From an uncultured Alphaproteobacteria bacterium (GTDB lineage Bacteria; Pseudomonadota; Alphaproteobacteria; RF32; CAG-239), in contig CABQIK010000003.1 of assembly GCA_902464275.1 (NCBI GenBank), positions 57,451 through 121,450 on the forward strand: a stretch of DNA of 64,000 nucleotides. Reading direction: 5' to 3'. Under the pieces are notes generated by a model. It worked only from the letters and a program-made list of their open reading frames with translations, did not search any database and was not told where the DNA came from. Shown here piece after piece: positions 49,677 through 58,092 of this stretch (its first letter is position 1; every line of letters starts with the position of its first letter). The position numbers and the translations under genes are program-made.

Positions 49677-50465
49677 ATGAAAACAAAATATCTTTCAGTT
49701 TTATTGGCATTGAGCACGGCTTTGCCGGTTCAGGTTTGGGCGCAGGAAGGCGTTCTGTTTCAGCAAGATAAAGAATCATGGCGGCGGCAGGAAGTTCCGC
49801 AAGATACCGTAACTATTACTCCGCGCATGAAAAATACTATTTCGGCGTCATCATTACTTAATATTACCGAGGCGGAACAGGCGTTTTGTTATACGGTTGA
49901 AATGCCGCAAGACGGGTATACCGGTTATACTATTGACAGTATGGCGATTACCGGATTTTGCGGAATTTTAACCAAACCGGAAATGGATTTGTTTATTCGG
50001 GAATTTTTAAGCAAAGACGAAAATGTTTCTAATGTGGTTGACCAGTGTGTTATTAAGCCGCGGGTGTTGCTGAGGTTTGTGCGCGGGGTTGATTACAGCG
50101 ATGTGTTGTTCTCGGTTCCGTGTTATTCATTTACGGTGTTTTATGCCGGAAATATCAGCTCGTTTAACGCATCTCCGGCGGCCAAAACTTTAACCGCCAT
50201 TGTAGATGCCTATGAAAAGAAAAAAATGCAATTTGTTTCGCCGGCCTTGTTAGGGCAGGTGTTGCCAATCGGTGTGCCGCAAAATGATGCGCATCGCGCT
50301 TTGATTAAATCTAAAATGCAACAAGGACCGGTGCGTAATTGGGCTAAAACAGATTCGGCGACCGCTTCAACAACGTCGCAAACTCAACCGGCGCAACCTA
50401 ATCAGAGCGCTCCGGCCAAAGAGCCTAAAGGCTGGAACAGATTAAAATTTAATAACGGAAAATAA
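49677..50465 (+). CDS. Unknown secreted protein with Gln/Pro/Ala-rich tail (262 aa)
   Basis: The signal peptide is MKTKYLSVLLALSTALPVQVWA, cleaved before QEG. The middle part (residues 55-170) contains four Cys in AFCYTVEM, TGFCGIL, DQCVIKP and VPCYSF and probably forms a disulfide-stabilised domain. The tail (ATASTTSQTQPAQPNQSAPAK) is disordered. I recognise no family. GGAGG precedes ATG by 7 nt. A terminator follows directly, closing a two-gene unit with the preceding beta-rich protein. Confidence 0.72.
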   Translation: MKTKYLSVLLALSTALPVQVWAQEGVLFQQDKESWRRQEVPQDTVTITPRMKNTISASSLLNITEAEQAFCYTVEMPQDGYTGYTIDSMAITGFCGILTKPEMDLFIREFLSKDENVSNVVDQCVIKPRVLLRFVRGVDYSDVLFSVPCYSFTVFYAGNISSFNASPAAKTLTAIVDAYEKKKMQFVSPALLGQVLPIGVPQNDAHRALIKSKMQQGPVRNWAKTDSATASTTSQTQPAQPNQSAPAKEPKGWNRLKFNNGK

Positions 50466-50469
50466 ATTT

Positions 50470-50504
50470 AAGCCCTGCAAAATGTTATTGCAGGGCTTAA
50501 TCTT
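50470..50504. terminator. Terminator between convergent genes
   Basis: AAGCCCTGCAA (50470-50480) pairs with TTGCAGGGCTT (50488-50498), followed by AATCTTTT. Confidence 0.8.
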
Positions 50505-50527
50505 TTAATTTAAACACACTGTTTAAA

Positions 50528-50995
50528 CTATTGATTTATTGAAAATTTTTGAATTAAACTATTTTCAACTTCATCGCCGACTTTAATTTTGTTTTTATCA
50601 ATATCACCGCCGTTTAATTCAACCACGGCGCTTAACGGTTCAGAAACTTCAGGACGAATAAGTGTGGTTGAAAGTGGTTTGGCATTTTTATAAACGGCAA
50701 CAATACGTTTGTTTTGTCCGATAAAAAGCATATCAAGAGGAATGTAGGTGTCTTTCATCCACATGGCAATTTCGCTTTGACCTTGCAACAAAAACAGCAT
50801 GCCGGAATCGCTTTTAAGCTCTTTACGTTCCATTAAGCCGTGTTGCAGTTGTTCTTTGGTAATGGCTTTTTCCAGATGATAGGTAACATCGCCGTCAGAA
50901 GTGTGAATAACCATTTTGGAAAGGTTAGGGTCTTCTTTGCCGCAAGCAGATAACAGCAAAACAACGGCAAATAATTTAACAATTTTAGATATCAT
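50528..50995 (-). CDS. DUF192 family lipoprotein
   Basis: The 155-residue protein has a lipoprotein signal (KIVKLFAVVLLLSACGK, lipobox LSAC, Cys18) and a DUF192 domain: KEQLQHGLMERKELKSDSGMLFLLQGQSEIAMWMKDTYIPLDMLFI, then AVVELNGGDIDKNKIKVGDEV. GLMxRxxLxxxxGMLF and MWMKDTYIPLDM are the family hallmarks. It should sit in the periplasm anchored to a membrane. Molecular function of DUF192 is unknown. AAGGAG precedes ATG. Confidence 0.9.
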   Translation of the reverse strand: MISKIVKLFAVVLLLSACGKEDPNLSKMVIHTSDGDVTYHLEKAITKEQLQHGLMERKELKSDSGMLFLLQGQSEIAMWMKDTYIPLDMLFIGQNKRIVAVYKNAKPLSTTLIRPEVSEPLSAVVELNGGDIDKNKIKVGDEVENSLIQKFSINQ

Positions 50996-51083
50996 GGGGT
51001 TCTCCTTGTAAAAAAATCACCTGCTTTGCAGTTTATTATGTTTTTTGAGCTTTTGCAACCGAAAAAATATCAGTGTTATCAAG

Positions 51084-51719
51084 TTATGTCCAGCTAACCT
51101 TAAATTCGTTGTAATCTCTGCCGATGTATTTGGTGCAAAAATTGTAAATATTGTCAAGCGTAAGGCCTTTGAGGCAAGGCGAGTATCCTATGGCACAGTT
51201 TTTATCGCCCCAGAATACAGTGCTGTTATAACCGGTGTTATCGTCATTTTGGGTTACGCTGGTAACCGATGAAATGCTATCGGCGTTTTCTTTGGCGGTT
51301 ATCAGCATGTTGCGGCAAATCTCCAAACTTTCGGCAGATTTGGTTTTAAGCGATGAGTCGGCTATAACCGATAAATTGATAGATTTTTGGTTGTTGGTTG
51401 AATTTATATTGAGCGCGATGACGCACTTTTGATTAAAAATATCATAGACATGATTGTTTTTAATCATCTCTTGCGGAATTTCACCCATTTTAATAAAGTA
51501 TGCTGTTATGTCTTGAGTGCCGGCAGTGTAAAGGTTGTCAAAGTTATAGGCATTGCGAGCCACAGCATTTATCAGAGTGTTATATTGCTCCGCATGTTTG
51601 TTTAATTTGTATTTGAACATGGCTTTGCTGTATCCGCTGATAGCACCGACACTTAATACTCCTATGATTGCCAAAACGCCGAGCATTTCCACCATAGAAC
51701 GACCTGATTGTGTATTCAT
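51084..51719 (-). CDS. Prepilin-like protein D (211 aa)
   Basis: The leader MNTQSG (6 residues) precedes RSMVE and the shared helix; here AIAGYS of the relatives reads AISGYS and MMKYKLNK reads MFKYKLNK. Mature blocks: EQYNTLINAVARNAYNFDNL, MGEIPQEMIKNNHVYDIFNQKC, LEICRNMLITAKENADSI, and the terminal block GDKNCAIGYSPCLKGLTLDNIYNFC. The ribosome site GAGGAG precedes ATG and the upstream element is at 51766-51814. Like the others it stands alone with no pilus assembly gene nearby. Confidence 0.85.
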   Translation of the reverse strand: MNTQSGRSMVEMLGVLAIIGVLSVGAISGYSKAMFKYKLNKHAEQYNTLINAVARNAYNFDNLYTAGTQDITAYFIKMGEIPQEMIKNNHVYDIFNQKCVIALNINSTNNQKSINLSVIADSSLKTKSAESLEICRNMLITAKENADSISSVTSVTQNDDNTGYNSTVFWGDKNCAIGYSPCLKGLTLDNIYNFCTKYIGRDYNEFKVSWT

Positions 51720-51765
51720 GAGCTAAAATCTCCTCAAATTGTTACTTTTAAAATAATATTATCTC

Positions 51766-51814
51766 GCGTTTTTTTTTTGCAATATTTACGAGTCCGGGGT
51801 GTGTATAAGTTGTA
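51766..51814 (-). promoter_or_regulatory. Conserved pilin upstream element (copy D)
   Basis: Almost identical to copy A, including ACAACTTATACACACC, GGACTCGTAAATATTGC and the A10 tract on the minus strand. Confidence 0.75.
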
Positions 51815-51817
51815 TAA

Positions 51818-51852
51818 ACCACCCCGCCTTCGGCAGTCCTATATAGAGGATA
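51818..51852. repeat. Short dispersed GC-rich repeat
   Basis: ACCACCCCGCCTTCGGCA with a following tail, also found at 63929 next to the pilin-type element, and in inverted form at 62654. Confidence 0.6.
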
Positions 51853-51853
51853 A

Positions 51854-52336
51854 TTAATCGGTTAAGGCGGATTTCCAACTTGCAAGTTTGTCTTGATATT
51901 TTACAGACGCATTGGCCGGACTGGTTGAAGGCAACACAGCATAAGGGTATTTTTTGAGTAAATCACTGTGATATTTTTTGAAAAAAGCAAATGATTTTTG
52001 CCCGTTAAACAAAAGTTTTTGAATTTGCGGGTTATTGTTGAGCAAACTTGTAAAATCATTAGGAAATTCATTGCGGATATTACTGTCTAAACTGCCTTTA
52101 CGCTCGCAATATTGCAAATTATCCCATAATCCGGCCTTGATTTTTTGTAACATTGCAATTTTTTGCGCATAAATATCAGTTTGCGGGCAGCCTGCAATAT
52201 CAGCCACAATTTTCCAAAAAGCATTTTGCTTAAAAGCGTAATATTCTCGCGCTTTTAATGAAGCTTCGCTTGGCATGGTGCCGATAATTAAAAATTTTGT
52301 TTCCGAAAAAATTATCGGATTAAAACTTTGGGGCAT
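51854..52336 (-). CDS. DNA-deoxyinosine glycosylase (UDG superfamily)
   Basis: This enzyme type removes deaminated adenine (hypoxanthine) from DNA. The 160-residue protein has FLIIGTMPSEASLKAREYYAFKQNAFWKIVADI at the N-terminus, where GTMPS replaces the GxxPG motif of uracil-DNA glycosylases, then AGLWDNLQYCERKGSLDSNI, and the second motif VLPSTSPANASVKYQDKLASW near residue 137. It follows ugd on the same strand by 1 nt, so the two are co-transcribed. Other UDG-like folds are possible, but the motifs fit this family best. Confidence 0.85.
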   Translation of the reverse strand: MPQSFNPIIFSETKFLIIGTMPSEASLKAREYYAFKQNAFWKIVADIAGCPQTDIYAQKIAMLQKIKAGLWDNLQYCERKGSLDSNIRNEFPNDFTSLLNNNPQIQKLLFNGQKSFAFFKKYHSDLLKKYPYAVLPSTSPANASVKYQDKLASWKSALTD

Positions 52337-52337
52337 G

Positions 52338-53675
52338 CTATGCGGCTTTTTTGTTTTTGTTACAGTCTGCTGCGGAGTTATAACCGACGCATGAATAGTT
52401 AAAGCCTAATTCAGCGGCTTGCTTTTTGTTTAACAAATTGCGGCAGTCAACAATGTTTTTATGACGCAATAATTCTGCGGTTTTATGTAAATCAAGCTCT
52501 TTAAATTCCGGCCATTCGGTTAAAATTGCCACAACATCGGCATTTTGAAGCGCGCCATACATATTATCGGCAAATTTAATTTGCTCGCCGAGTAAATGCT
52601 TGGCGTTATTCATGGCCTGCGGGTCAAAAGCGGTGATGTCGGCATTAAAGCGGAGCAATTCATTGATAATTTCCATCGCCGGACTTTCGCGGCAGTCATC
52701 AGTGCCGTTCTTAAATGCCAAGCCTAAAACCGCAATTTTGGCATTGGGTATATTTTTGACCGACTCTAAAATGCGGTGAGCCATTTTCTTTTTGCGGTTG
52801 GCGTTTTCTTTAATAACGTCTTCAATAACCGTCATGTTAACGCCGTTTTGCCGCGCCATGTAGGCCATTGCCATGGTATCTTTCGGGAAACAGCTGCCGC
52901 CGTAGCCGGGGCCGGCATTCAAAAAGCGGTTGCCGATGCGGGTGTCAAGTCCCATGCCTTTGGCAACTTCGCTGATGTCAGCGCCGGTCTGTTCGCAAAA
53001 ATCGGCCATTTCGTTTATATAATGAATTTTAACCGCTAAAAAGGCGTTGGAAGCGTATTTAATGGTTTCGGAGGAGCGGCGTTTTACATATAAAATCGGG
53101 GTTTTATCGGCAAAAGAAGAATATAATTTTGCCATTGTGGCTTTGGCGCGTTCCGATTCGGTGCCGATAACAATGCGGTCAGGATTAAAAAAGTCTTTAA
53201 CCGCATAGCCTTCGCGTAAAAATTCCGGTACGGAGATAACGTCAAAATCAGCCTTAGGGTTGTTTTTGCGGATAATTTCTTCAACTTCATCGCCGGTTCC
53301 GACCGGAACGGTTGATTTTACCGCCACAATGGTGTAACCGGTTAAATAGTGCGAAAGTTCTTCCGCCGCGGCGTAAATATATTGCATGTCTGCGGCTTTG
53401 GTGACAGGGTGGGGCGGCGTGCCGACGGCAATTAAAACCACATCGGCATCTTTAATGCCTTGTTGCATTGAAGTGGTAAATTTAATTTTGCCGGTCTGAA
53501 AATTTTTGCGCAAAAGTTCTTCAAGGCCTTCTTCATACAAAGTAATTTGACCGTTTTGCAAAGCGTTGATTTTGCGCTCGTCTTTATCAATACAAATAAC
53601 ATCATGTCCAAGTTCAGCCAGACCAACGCCGGTAGGAAGTCCGACATATCCGGTACCGATAATCCCAACTTTCAT
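52338..53675 (-). CDS. ugd: UDP-glucose 6-dehydrogenase
   Basis: Ugd oxidises UDP-glucose to UDP-glucuronate for envelope polysaccharides and aminosugars. The 445-residue protein starts with the NAD loop VGIIGTGYVGLPTGVGLAELGHDVICIDKD, carries VAVKSTVPVGTGDEV near residue 120, ASNAFLAVKIHYINEMADFCE near 210 and the catalytic Cys in GPGYGGSCFPKDTMAM near 255. The C-terminal nucleotide-binding domain has KIAVLGLAFKNGTDDCRESPA. Stop TAG. The deoxyinosine glycosylase gene follows by 1 nt. Confidence 0.94.
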   Translation of the reverse strand: MKVGIIGTGYVGLPTGVGLAELGHDVICIDKDERKINALQNGQITLYEEGLEELLRKNFQTGKIKFTTSMQQGIKDADVVLIAVGTPPHPVTKAADMQYIYAAAEELSHYLTGYTIVAVKSTVPVGTGDEVEEIIRKNNPKADFDVISVPEFLREGYAVKDFFNPDRIVIGTESERAKATMAKLYSSFADKTPILYVKRRSSETIKYASNAFLAVKIHYINEMADFCEQTGADISEVAKGMGLDTRIGNRFLNAGPGYGGSCFPKDTMAMAYMARQNGVNMTVIEDVIKENANRKKKMAHRILESVKNIPNAKIAVLGLAFKNGTDDCRESPAMEIINELLRFNADITAFDPQAMNNAKHLLGEQIKFADNMYGALQNADVVAILTEWPEFKELDLHKTAELLRHKNIVDCRNLLNKKQAAELGFNYSCVGYNSAADCNKNKKAA

Positions 53676-53922
53676 AATTTCACCTTTTGTTTAGCGGTTA
53701 TAAATAAGTTGAAAAAGAAGTAACATAAAGAAGTGTTAAAAGCAAATATTTTATCACAATGAGCAACAAGATAAAAAAACACTTGCAATAAATAATAAAC
53801 TGTGTATGTTGAGGGAAAGTGAAGCGGAGTTAGCGAGTTTTGTAAAAAACGAGCTTTACGAAGCAAGACAAGAAGCCGGAGGCTGCTTGCACCAAAGATT
53901 ATTATGAGTTTTATTCACATAA
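53676..53922. other. Intergenic region with a GC-rich repeat-like segment
   Basis: No gene is supported. Around 53820-53895 lies a segment (AGCGGAGTTAGCGAG, GCAAGACAAGAAGCCGGAGG, GCTTGCACC) that resembles the repeats near 2200 and 11575 and shares CAAGAAGCCGGAGG with tRNA-Pro. Confidence 0.5.
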
Positions 53923-53999
53923 CGGGACGTAGTTCAGCCTGGTAGAGCGCTTGCATGGGGTGCAAGAAGCCGGAGGTTCAAATCCTCTCGTCCCGACCA
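53923..53999 (+). tRNA. tRNA-Pro (anticodon GGG)
   Basis: The cloverleaf has acceptor CGGGACG/CGTCCCG, D arm AGTTCAGCCTGGTAGAGCG, anticodon stem CTTGC/GCAAG with loop ATGGGGT holding GGG, T arm GAGGTTCAAATCCTC and encoded CCA. A terminator follows (54002-54033). Confidence 0.95.
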
Positions 54000-54001
54000 T
54001 A

Positions 54002-54033
54002 AAAAGAGGTTTTAATTTAAAGCCTCTTTTTTT
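54002..54033 (+). terminator. Terminator of tRNA-Pro
   Basis: AAAAGAGG pairs with CCTCTTTT, followed by TTT, 2 nt after the CCA end. Confidence 0.8.
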
Positions 54034-54049
54034 AATAAATGAGCACAAT

Positions 54050-55867
54050 ATGATACAAATTGAAAACATAACTTTAATGGTGGCGGGCAAAGAGCTTTTA
54101 GAAGGCGCTTCATGCCAGATTGCCGATGGGCAAAAAGTGGGGATTATCGGCGATAACGGTTGCGGAAAGTCCACTTTATTTAAGGCAATTTTAGGGCAAA
54201 ACGAGCCGTTTTTAGGCAAAATAGAAACCCCGAAAAACGCCATAATTGCTTTTGCCGAGCAAGAAATTGCCGATACCTCGCTGCCGATTTTGCAATTTGT
54301 GTTAAGTAAAAATAAGCAACTGACCTATTATCGTGAAAAACTTTTGACGGCAGAAGAGGGCGAGCTTGCCGATATTCACGAGCATTTGCGCTTGCTCGGT
54401 TCAGATTCGGCAGAAGGCAGAGTGGCCGCCATTTTACACGGTTTGGGTTTTAAGCAGGAAGATTTTACCCGTCCGATTCATGATTTTTCGGGCGGTTGGC
54501 GCATGCGCTTGACTTTGGCCGGCGCGCTGTTTCAAAATTCGGATATTTTGTTGCTTGATGAGCCGTCAAATCATTTGGATTGGGAAGCGACGGTTTGGCT
54601 TGAAAGTTATTTGAAAAAATATCGCGGGACCTTGCTGATTATCAGCCATGACAAAAGTTTTTTGAACAATAATTGCGAGGCGATTTTAAATTTTGAACAC
54701 AAAAAATTGGTGCTGTATCATGGTAATTATCAAACCTTTCAGGCAACATACGCGCTCAAGGCTGAAAATTTAAAGCGGCAGATTCAAAAAGATGAAGAAA
54801 AACGCGCGCATTTACAGGCGTTTGTTGACAGATTTCGTTATAAAGCAACCAAAGCCAAACAGGCGCAAAGCCGCATTAAAATGATTGAGAAAATGGGCGA
54901 GCAATTACAGTTTGCGCCGGATAAAAAAGATGTGTTTAACTTTCCGGAAACCGACAATTTGCCGTCTCCGTATTTGAAACTTGAAGACGTTGCGGTCGGC
55001 TATAACAATGTGCCGGTTTTGAGCAAAGTTAATATGAATTTGGTTGAAAACGAGCGTATCGGATTGCTTGGGCGCAACGGTAACGGTAAATCAACGCTGG
55101 CTAAGCTTATTTCCGGCGCTTTAAAGCCGCTTGCCGGAACGGTGTTTAAATCGCCTAAACTGCGGGTAGGATATTTTAATCAGGATCAAAACGAGGCTTT
55201 GCCGGCAGATAAAACTCCGCTTGAATATTTAACCGCTTTAATGCCGGATAAAAGCGAATCATATATTCGTACTTATTTGGCGGGTTTCGGGCTTGAAGCG
55301 GAAAAAGCGATTACAAAAATAGCTTCGCTTTCAGGCGGTGAAAAAGTACGGCTGCTGTTGGCGGAAATTTGTTTGCCGAAACCGCAGCTGCTGATTCTGG
55401 ACGAGCCGACCAATCATTTGGACTTAAAAGGGCGCGAGGCTTTAATTGACGCGATTAATCGTTATACCGGTTCGGTAATTTTAATTACGCATGATTTTTA
55501 TATGCTGCAATGCGTGGCTGATGATTTGTGGATTGTGCGCAACGGAACCTGTAAAAAATATGACGGCGATTTAGAAGATTATCGCAATTTTTTGCTCAAT
55601 GAAAAAACAGATAAAAATGAGCTGAAACCCAAACAAGAAGTACGTCAGGCAAAAGAAAAAAAGATGTCTAAAAGCACTTTGCAGGTTAAAATTAAACAAA
55701 CAGAGACTGCTTTGGACGAACTTTATTGGCAGCAGCATGATGTTGAAGAACAGCTTGCCGCCGGAGGTAATATTGACTATGCGGAGTTAAATAAAAAACT
55801 CGCCGAAGTTAATCAAAATATCAGCGAGCAAGAAAAGTTGTGGGATTTTTACGCCTCGCAAATTTAG
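54050..55867 (+). CDS. ABC-F family ATP-binding protein (Uup/YheS-like)
   Basis: This 605-residue soluble protein has two ABC cassettes and no membrane domain. Walker A motifs are GDNGCGKST near residue 37 and GRNGNGKST near 345; signatures are FSGGWRMRLTLAGALF and LSGGEKVRLLLAEICL; Walker B motifs are ILLLDEPSNHLD and LLILDEPTNHLD, with the SNHLD/TNHLD ABC-F forms. A linker of ~80 residues with FVDRFRYKATKAKQAQSRIKMIEKM and a C-terminal coiled coil (SKSTLQVKIKQTETALDELYWQQHD) complete it. ABC-F proteins act on ribosomes. The ATG at 54050 is used because upstream frame belongs to the tRNA. Stop TAG. Confidence 0.92.
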   Translation: MIQIENITLMVAGKELLEGASCQIADGQKVGIIGDNGCGKSTLFKAILGQNEPFLGKIETPKNAIIAFAEQEIADTSLPILQFVLSKNKQLTYYREKLLTAEEGELADIHEHLRLLGSDSAEGRVAAILHGLGFKQEDFTRPIHDFSGGWRMRLTLAGALFQNSDILLLDEPSNHLDWEATVWLESYLKKYRGTLLIISHDKSFLNNNCEAILNFEHKKLVLYHGNYQTFQATYALKAENLKRQIQKDEEKRAHLQAFVDRFRYKATKAKQAQSRIKMIEKMGEQLQFAPDKKDVFNFPETDNLPSPYLKLEDVAVGYNNVPVLSKVNMNLVENERIGLLGRNGNGKSTLAKLISGALKPLAGTVFKSPKLRVGYFNQDQNEALPADKTPLEYLTALMPDKSESYIRTYLAGFGLEAEKAITKIASLSGGEKVRLLLAEICLPKPQLLILDEPTNHLDLKGREALIDAINRYTGSVILITHDFYMLQCVADDLWIVRNGTCKKYDGDLEDYRNFLLNEKTDKNELKPKQEVRQAKEKKMSKSTLQVKIKQTETALDELYWQQHDVEEQLAAGGNIDYAELNKKLAEVNQNISEQEKLWDFYASQI

Positions 55868-55890
55868 TTTAAGAACAAACTAAATTAATT
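55861..55890 (+). terminator. Hairpin at the ABC-F gene end
   Basis: AATTTAGTTT (55861-55870) pairs with AAACTAAATT (55877-55886); the stop codon lies inside and a T-rich tail follows. Confidence 0.5.
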
Positions 55891-55911
55891 TGTAATTTTT
55901 TTATAAAAGTT

Positions 55912-55941
55912 CTTGACCTTTAGATAATGATAGTGTAAACA
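55912..55941 (+). promoter_or_regulatory. Promoter of the tRNA-Ser region
   Basis: TTGACC, a 17-bp spacer and TAAACA lie about 20 nt before the first tRNA-Ser-like sequence at 55956. Confidence 0.5.
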
Positions 55942-55955
55942 TCACTTCAAACCAC

Positions 55956-56047
55956 GGAGAGATGGCAGAGCGGTTTAATGCAGCGGTCTTGGAATCGCAG
56001 ATGACCGCAGGTCCAAACCGTCGTGGAAAAACACGAAGTGTTTTTAA
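55956..56047 (+). pseudogene. tRNA-Ser 5'-half copy with a 23-nt insert and hairpin end
   Basis: The first 36 nt are identical to the intact tRNA-Ser (56089) up to CTTG in the anticodon loop. A 23-nt segment GAATCGCAGATGACCGCAGG... follows, then AAACCGTCGTGG, then the inverted repeat AAAAACAC-GAA-GTGTTTTT instead of variable and T arms. It cannot fold into a tRNA. GGTC at the insert border could pair with GACC inside the insert. Confidence 0.75.
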
Positions 56048-56088
56048 CGGTTTTCATTTTGAAAAGCGGTGTGAATAAAGATTATTAT

Positions 56089-56178
56089 GGAGAGATGGCA
56101 GAGCGGTTTAATGCAGCGGTCTTGAAAACCGTCGTGGGCGCGAGCCCACCGGGAGTTCGAATCTCCCTCTCTCCGCCA
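56089..56178 (+). tRNA. tRNA-Ser (anticodon TGA)
   Basis: Complete class II tRNA of 90 nt. Acceptor GGAGAGA pairs with TCTCTCC, the anticodon loop CTTGAAA holds TGA, the long variable arm is TCGTGGGCGCGAGCCCAC-like, the T arm GGGAGTTCGAATCTCCC, and CCA is encoded. A terminator follows. Confidence 0.95.
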
Positions 56179-56181
56179 ATT

Positions 56182-56210
56182 AAAAAAGAGGACGCAGTTC
56201 CTCTTTTTTT
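56182..56210 (+). terminator. Terminator of tRNA-Ser
   Basis: AAAAAAGAGGA pairs with TCCTCTTTTTT around a short loop, 4 nt after the CCA end. Confidence 0.85.
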
Positions 56211-56221
56211 AGTTTTAAAAC

Positions 56222-56357
56222 CGAGAGCGGTTTAATGCTTGTGGTCTTGGAATCGGAGATGACCAAAGGTCCAAACCGTCGTGGGCGCGAGCCCACCGGG
56301 AGTTCGAATCTCCCTCTCTCCGCCAGTTAAAAAAGAGGACATTGTTCCTCTTTTTTT
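56222..56357 (+). pseudogene. tRNA-Ser 3'-part copy with 23-nt insert, plus terminator copy
   Basis: From GAGCGGTTTAATGC the copy follows tRNA-Ser, has a 23-nt anticodon-loop insert (GAATCGGAGATGACCAAAGG...) similar to the one at 55992, and then matches the intact gene through variable arm, T arm, acceptor and CCA (end ~56325). The 5' acceptor strand is missing. The following terminator (56329-56357) is also duplicated. Confidence 0.75.
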
Positions 56358-56491
56358 AGTTTAAAACCCAAAATTGGTGTTGACACTGCAGTAATAAAAA
56401 ATTTATTGGAACTATTTTAGCAAGATTTTTGTTGCAAACCGACCATGTTTTAAGTTAAATATTTGTATTGCTAACAAATATTGAGGTTGAA

Positions 56492-57322
56492 ATGGCTAAA
56501 AAATTAATTCCGATGGCAATTTGTTATGATTTTGACGGCACGCTTTCGCCGGGAAATATGCAGGAATACGGTTTTGTTAAAAAACTCGGCATTACGCCGG
56601 AAGAATTTTGGGATACGGCTAACGGCTTGGCTAAACGTGAAAAAGCCGACGATATTTTGGCATACATGAAAGTGACGATTGACGAATCGCACAAGCGTAA
56701 TTTGCCGATTACGCGTGAAGATTTTATGGAATACGGCAAAAGCATTAAGCTTTTTAAGGGTGTTGCGGAATGGTTTGACCGCATTAACCGCTATGCAAAA
56801 GAGCATGGGGTTAAAATGGAGCATTACATAATTTCATCCGGCTTGAAAGAGATGTTGGAAGGAACGGAAATTGCCGGTAAATTTACGGAAATTTTTGCCT
56901 CATCGTTTTTGTATGATGAAAACGGGGCGGCGGTGTGGCCGGCGATTGCTTTAAATTATACCTCTAAAACGCAATATTTGTTCCGTATTAACAAAGGCTG
57001 CTTAGATGTTACCGACACTGAAGGCGTTAATCGGCATGTTGATAAAGCCTGTCGCCCGATGCCGTTTGAAAATATGATTTATATCGGCGACGGCAGCACT
57101 GATATTCCGTGTATGGCGATGCTTAACAAAGCGGGCGGGCACACATTGGCGGTATACAAAACCGGCAGTAAAGAGCGGGCGGCGCGCTTAAACCGCGACG
57201 GCAGAGCGCATAAAGTGGCGCCGGCTGATTATTCGGAGGGCAAGGCGGTTGATAAGTTTGTTAAGGCGGTGATAGACAGCGTGGTGGCAAACAATAAAAT
57301 TAAAAACATTCGCGTTTTGTAA
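56492..57322 (+). CDS. HAD-superfamily hydrolase (paralogue of 20046)
   Basis: Motif I is CYDFDGTLSPGNMQEY near residue 10, motif II in YIISSGLKEMLEGT near 115, and motif IV in IYIGDGSTDIPCMAML near 195. A helical cap lies between I and II (FWDTANGLAKREKADDILAYMKVTIDESH). The 276-residue protein is collinear with that encoded at 20046. Start: ATG 56492 is preceded by GAGGT; the TTG upstream is less likely. Substrate unknown; overall layout resembles phosphoserine phosphatase-like HADs. Upstream lies the tRNA-Ser repeat region. Confidence 0.85.
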   Translation: MAKKLIPMAICYDFDGTLSPGNMQEYGFVKKLGITPEEFWDTANGLAKREKADDILAYMKVTIDESHKRNLPITREDFMEYGKSIKLFKGVAEWFDRINRYAKEHGVKMEHYIISSGLKEMLEGTEIAGKFTEIFASSFLYDENGAAVWPAIALNYTSKTQYLFRINKGCLDVTDTEGVNRHVDKACRPMPFENMIYIGDGSTDIPCMAMLNKAGGHTLAVYKTGSKERAARLNRDGRAHKVAPADYSEGKAVDKFVKAVIDSVVANNKIKNIRVL

Positions 57323-57410
57323 TATTTGTTGTGCAGATTAAAAAACAGCGCTTGTTTTTTGTAAAAGACGACATATAAGTATTAGCATTGTTGATTTTAC
57401 GGATAAAGAA

Positions 57411-57965
57411 ATGTATAAGTTTATTTGCTTAACAGTAGCTTTGATTGTTTTTTCAAGGGTGGCGTTTGCTTCTGAAACCGAGGGTATGAGTTGGACGGAA
57501 AAAGCCAAATATAACGTTGTGGAAACGTGGAAAAACGGCACTTATGATTTGTATGTGCCGCTTTATGCGTGGCATAATCGCTTGGCATACGACCAGGAAC
57601 ACTTAGACCGCTATAATGAAAATCCATGGGGCGCGGGGCTTGGCGTTTCGCGTTTTGATACCGATAGTGATTGGCATGCTTTATATGCGATGGCATTTAA
57701 AGATTCAAACGGATACGTTGAAACTATGTTCGGCTATGCTTTTTTGAAAAATTGGTATTTCGGGAGAAATGATGATTTGCGAATCGGCGCCGGTTTTACC
57801 GCAGGGCTGACTCAAAGGCATGAGTATTATTATATTCCGGTGCCGCTACCGCTTCCGATGGCAGGTATCGGCTATAAGCGGATAGATATTCAGGCGGCGT
57901 ATGTTCCCGGAATTAAAAATGATGGTAACGTGCTGTTTATTTGGACCAAAATCCGCCTTAATTAA
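57411..57965 (+). CDS. pagP: Lipid A palmitoyltransferase PagP-like
   Basis: PagP is an outer-membrane enzyme that moves a palmitate from phospholipid to lipid A. The 184-residue protein has a signal peptide (ICLTVALIVFSRVAFA, cleavage before SET) and the PagP barrel: TWKNGTYDLYVPLYAWHNRLAYDQEHLDRYNENPWG with catalytic His in YAWHNR, DSDWHALYAMAFKDSNGYVE with the catalytic Asp-Ser, GAGFTAGLTQR, and the final strands IDIQAAYVPGIKNDGNVLFIWTKIRLN ending in a charged/aromatic pattern. The catalytic triad is complete. It is followed by kdsA, another lipopolysaccharide gene, after a terminator. Confidence 0.9.
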   Translation: MYKFICLTVALIVFSRVAFASETEGMSWTEKAKYNVVETWKNGTYDLYVPLYAWHNRLAYDQEHLDRYNENPWGAGLGVSRFDTDSDWHALYAMAFKDSNGYVETMFGYAFLKNWYFGRNDDLRIGAGFTAGLTQRHEYYYIPVPLPLPMAGIGYKRIDIQAAYVPGIKNDGNVLFIWTKIRLN

Positions 57966-57971
57966 AGTTAA

Positions 57972-58005
57972 AAACTCCGCCAAATTAAAATCGGCGGAGT
58001 TTTTG
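57972..58005 (+). terminator. Terminator after pagP
   Basis: AAACTCCGCC (57972-57981) pairs with GGCGGAGTTT (57993-58002), then TTG. Confidence 0.85.
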
Positions 58006-58092
58006 CTTGTGAATTTGTTGCATAAAGCTTTTGAAAGCTAGTTTTAAATTTGCTATCATTTGCCAATAAAATAACAACTCATGGAGTAAACA

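Noticed and set aside
53951..54049. Upstream in-frame start for the ABC-F gene
   Set aside because: This stretch is the tRNA-Pro gene and its terminator; the protein start fits family members at ATG 54050.
55956..56020. Group I or archaeal-type intron in tRNA-Ser
   Set aside because: The inserts are 23 nt long, the two copies carrying them each lack one end of the tRNA, and an intact intron-less tRNA-Ser lies between them.
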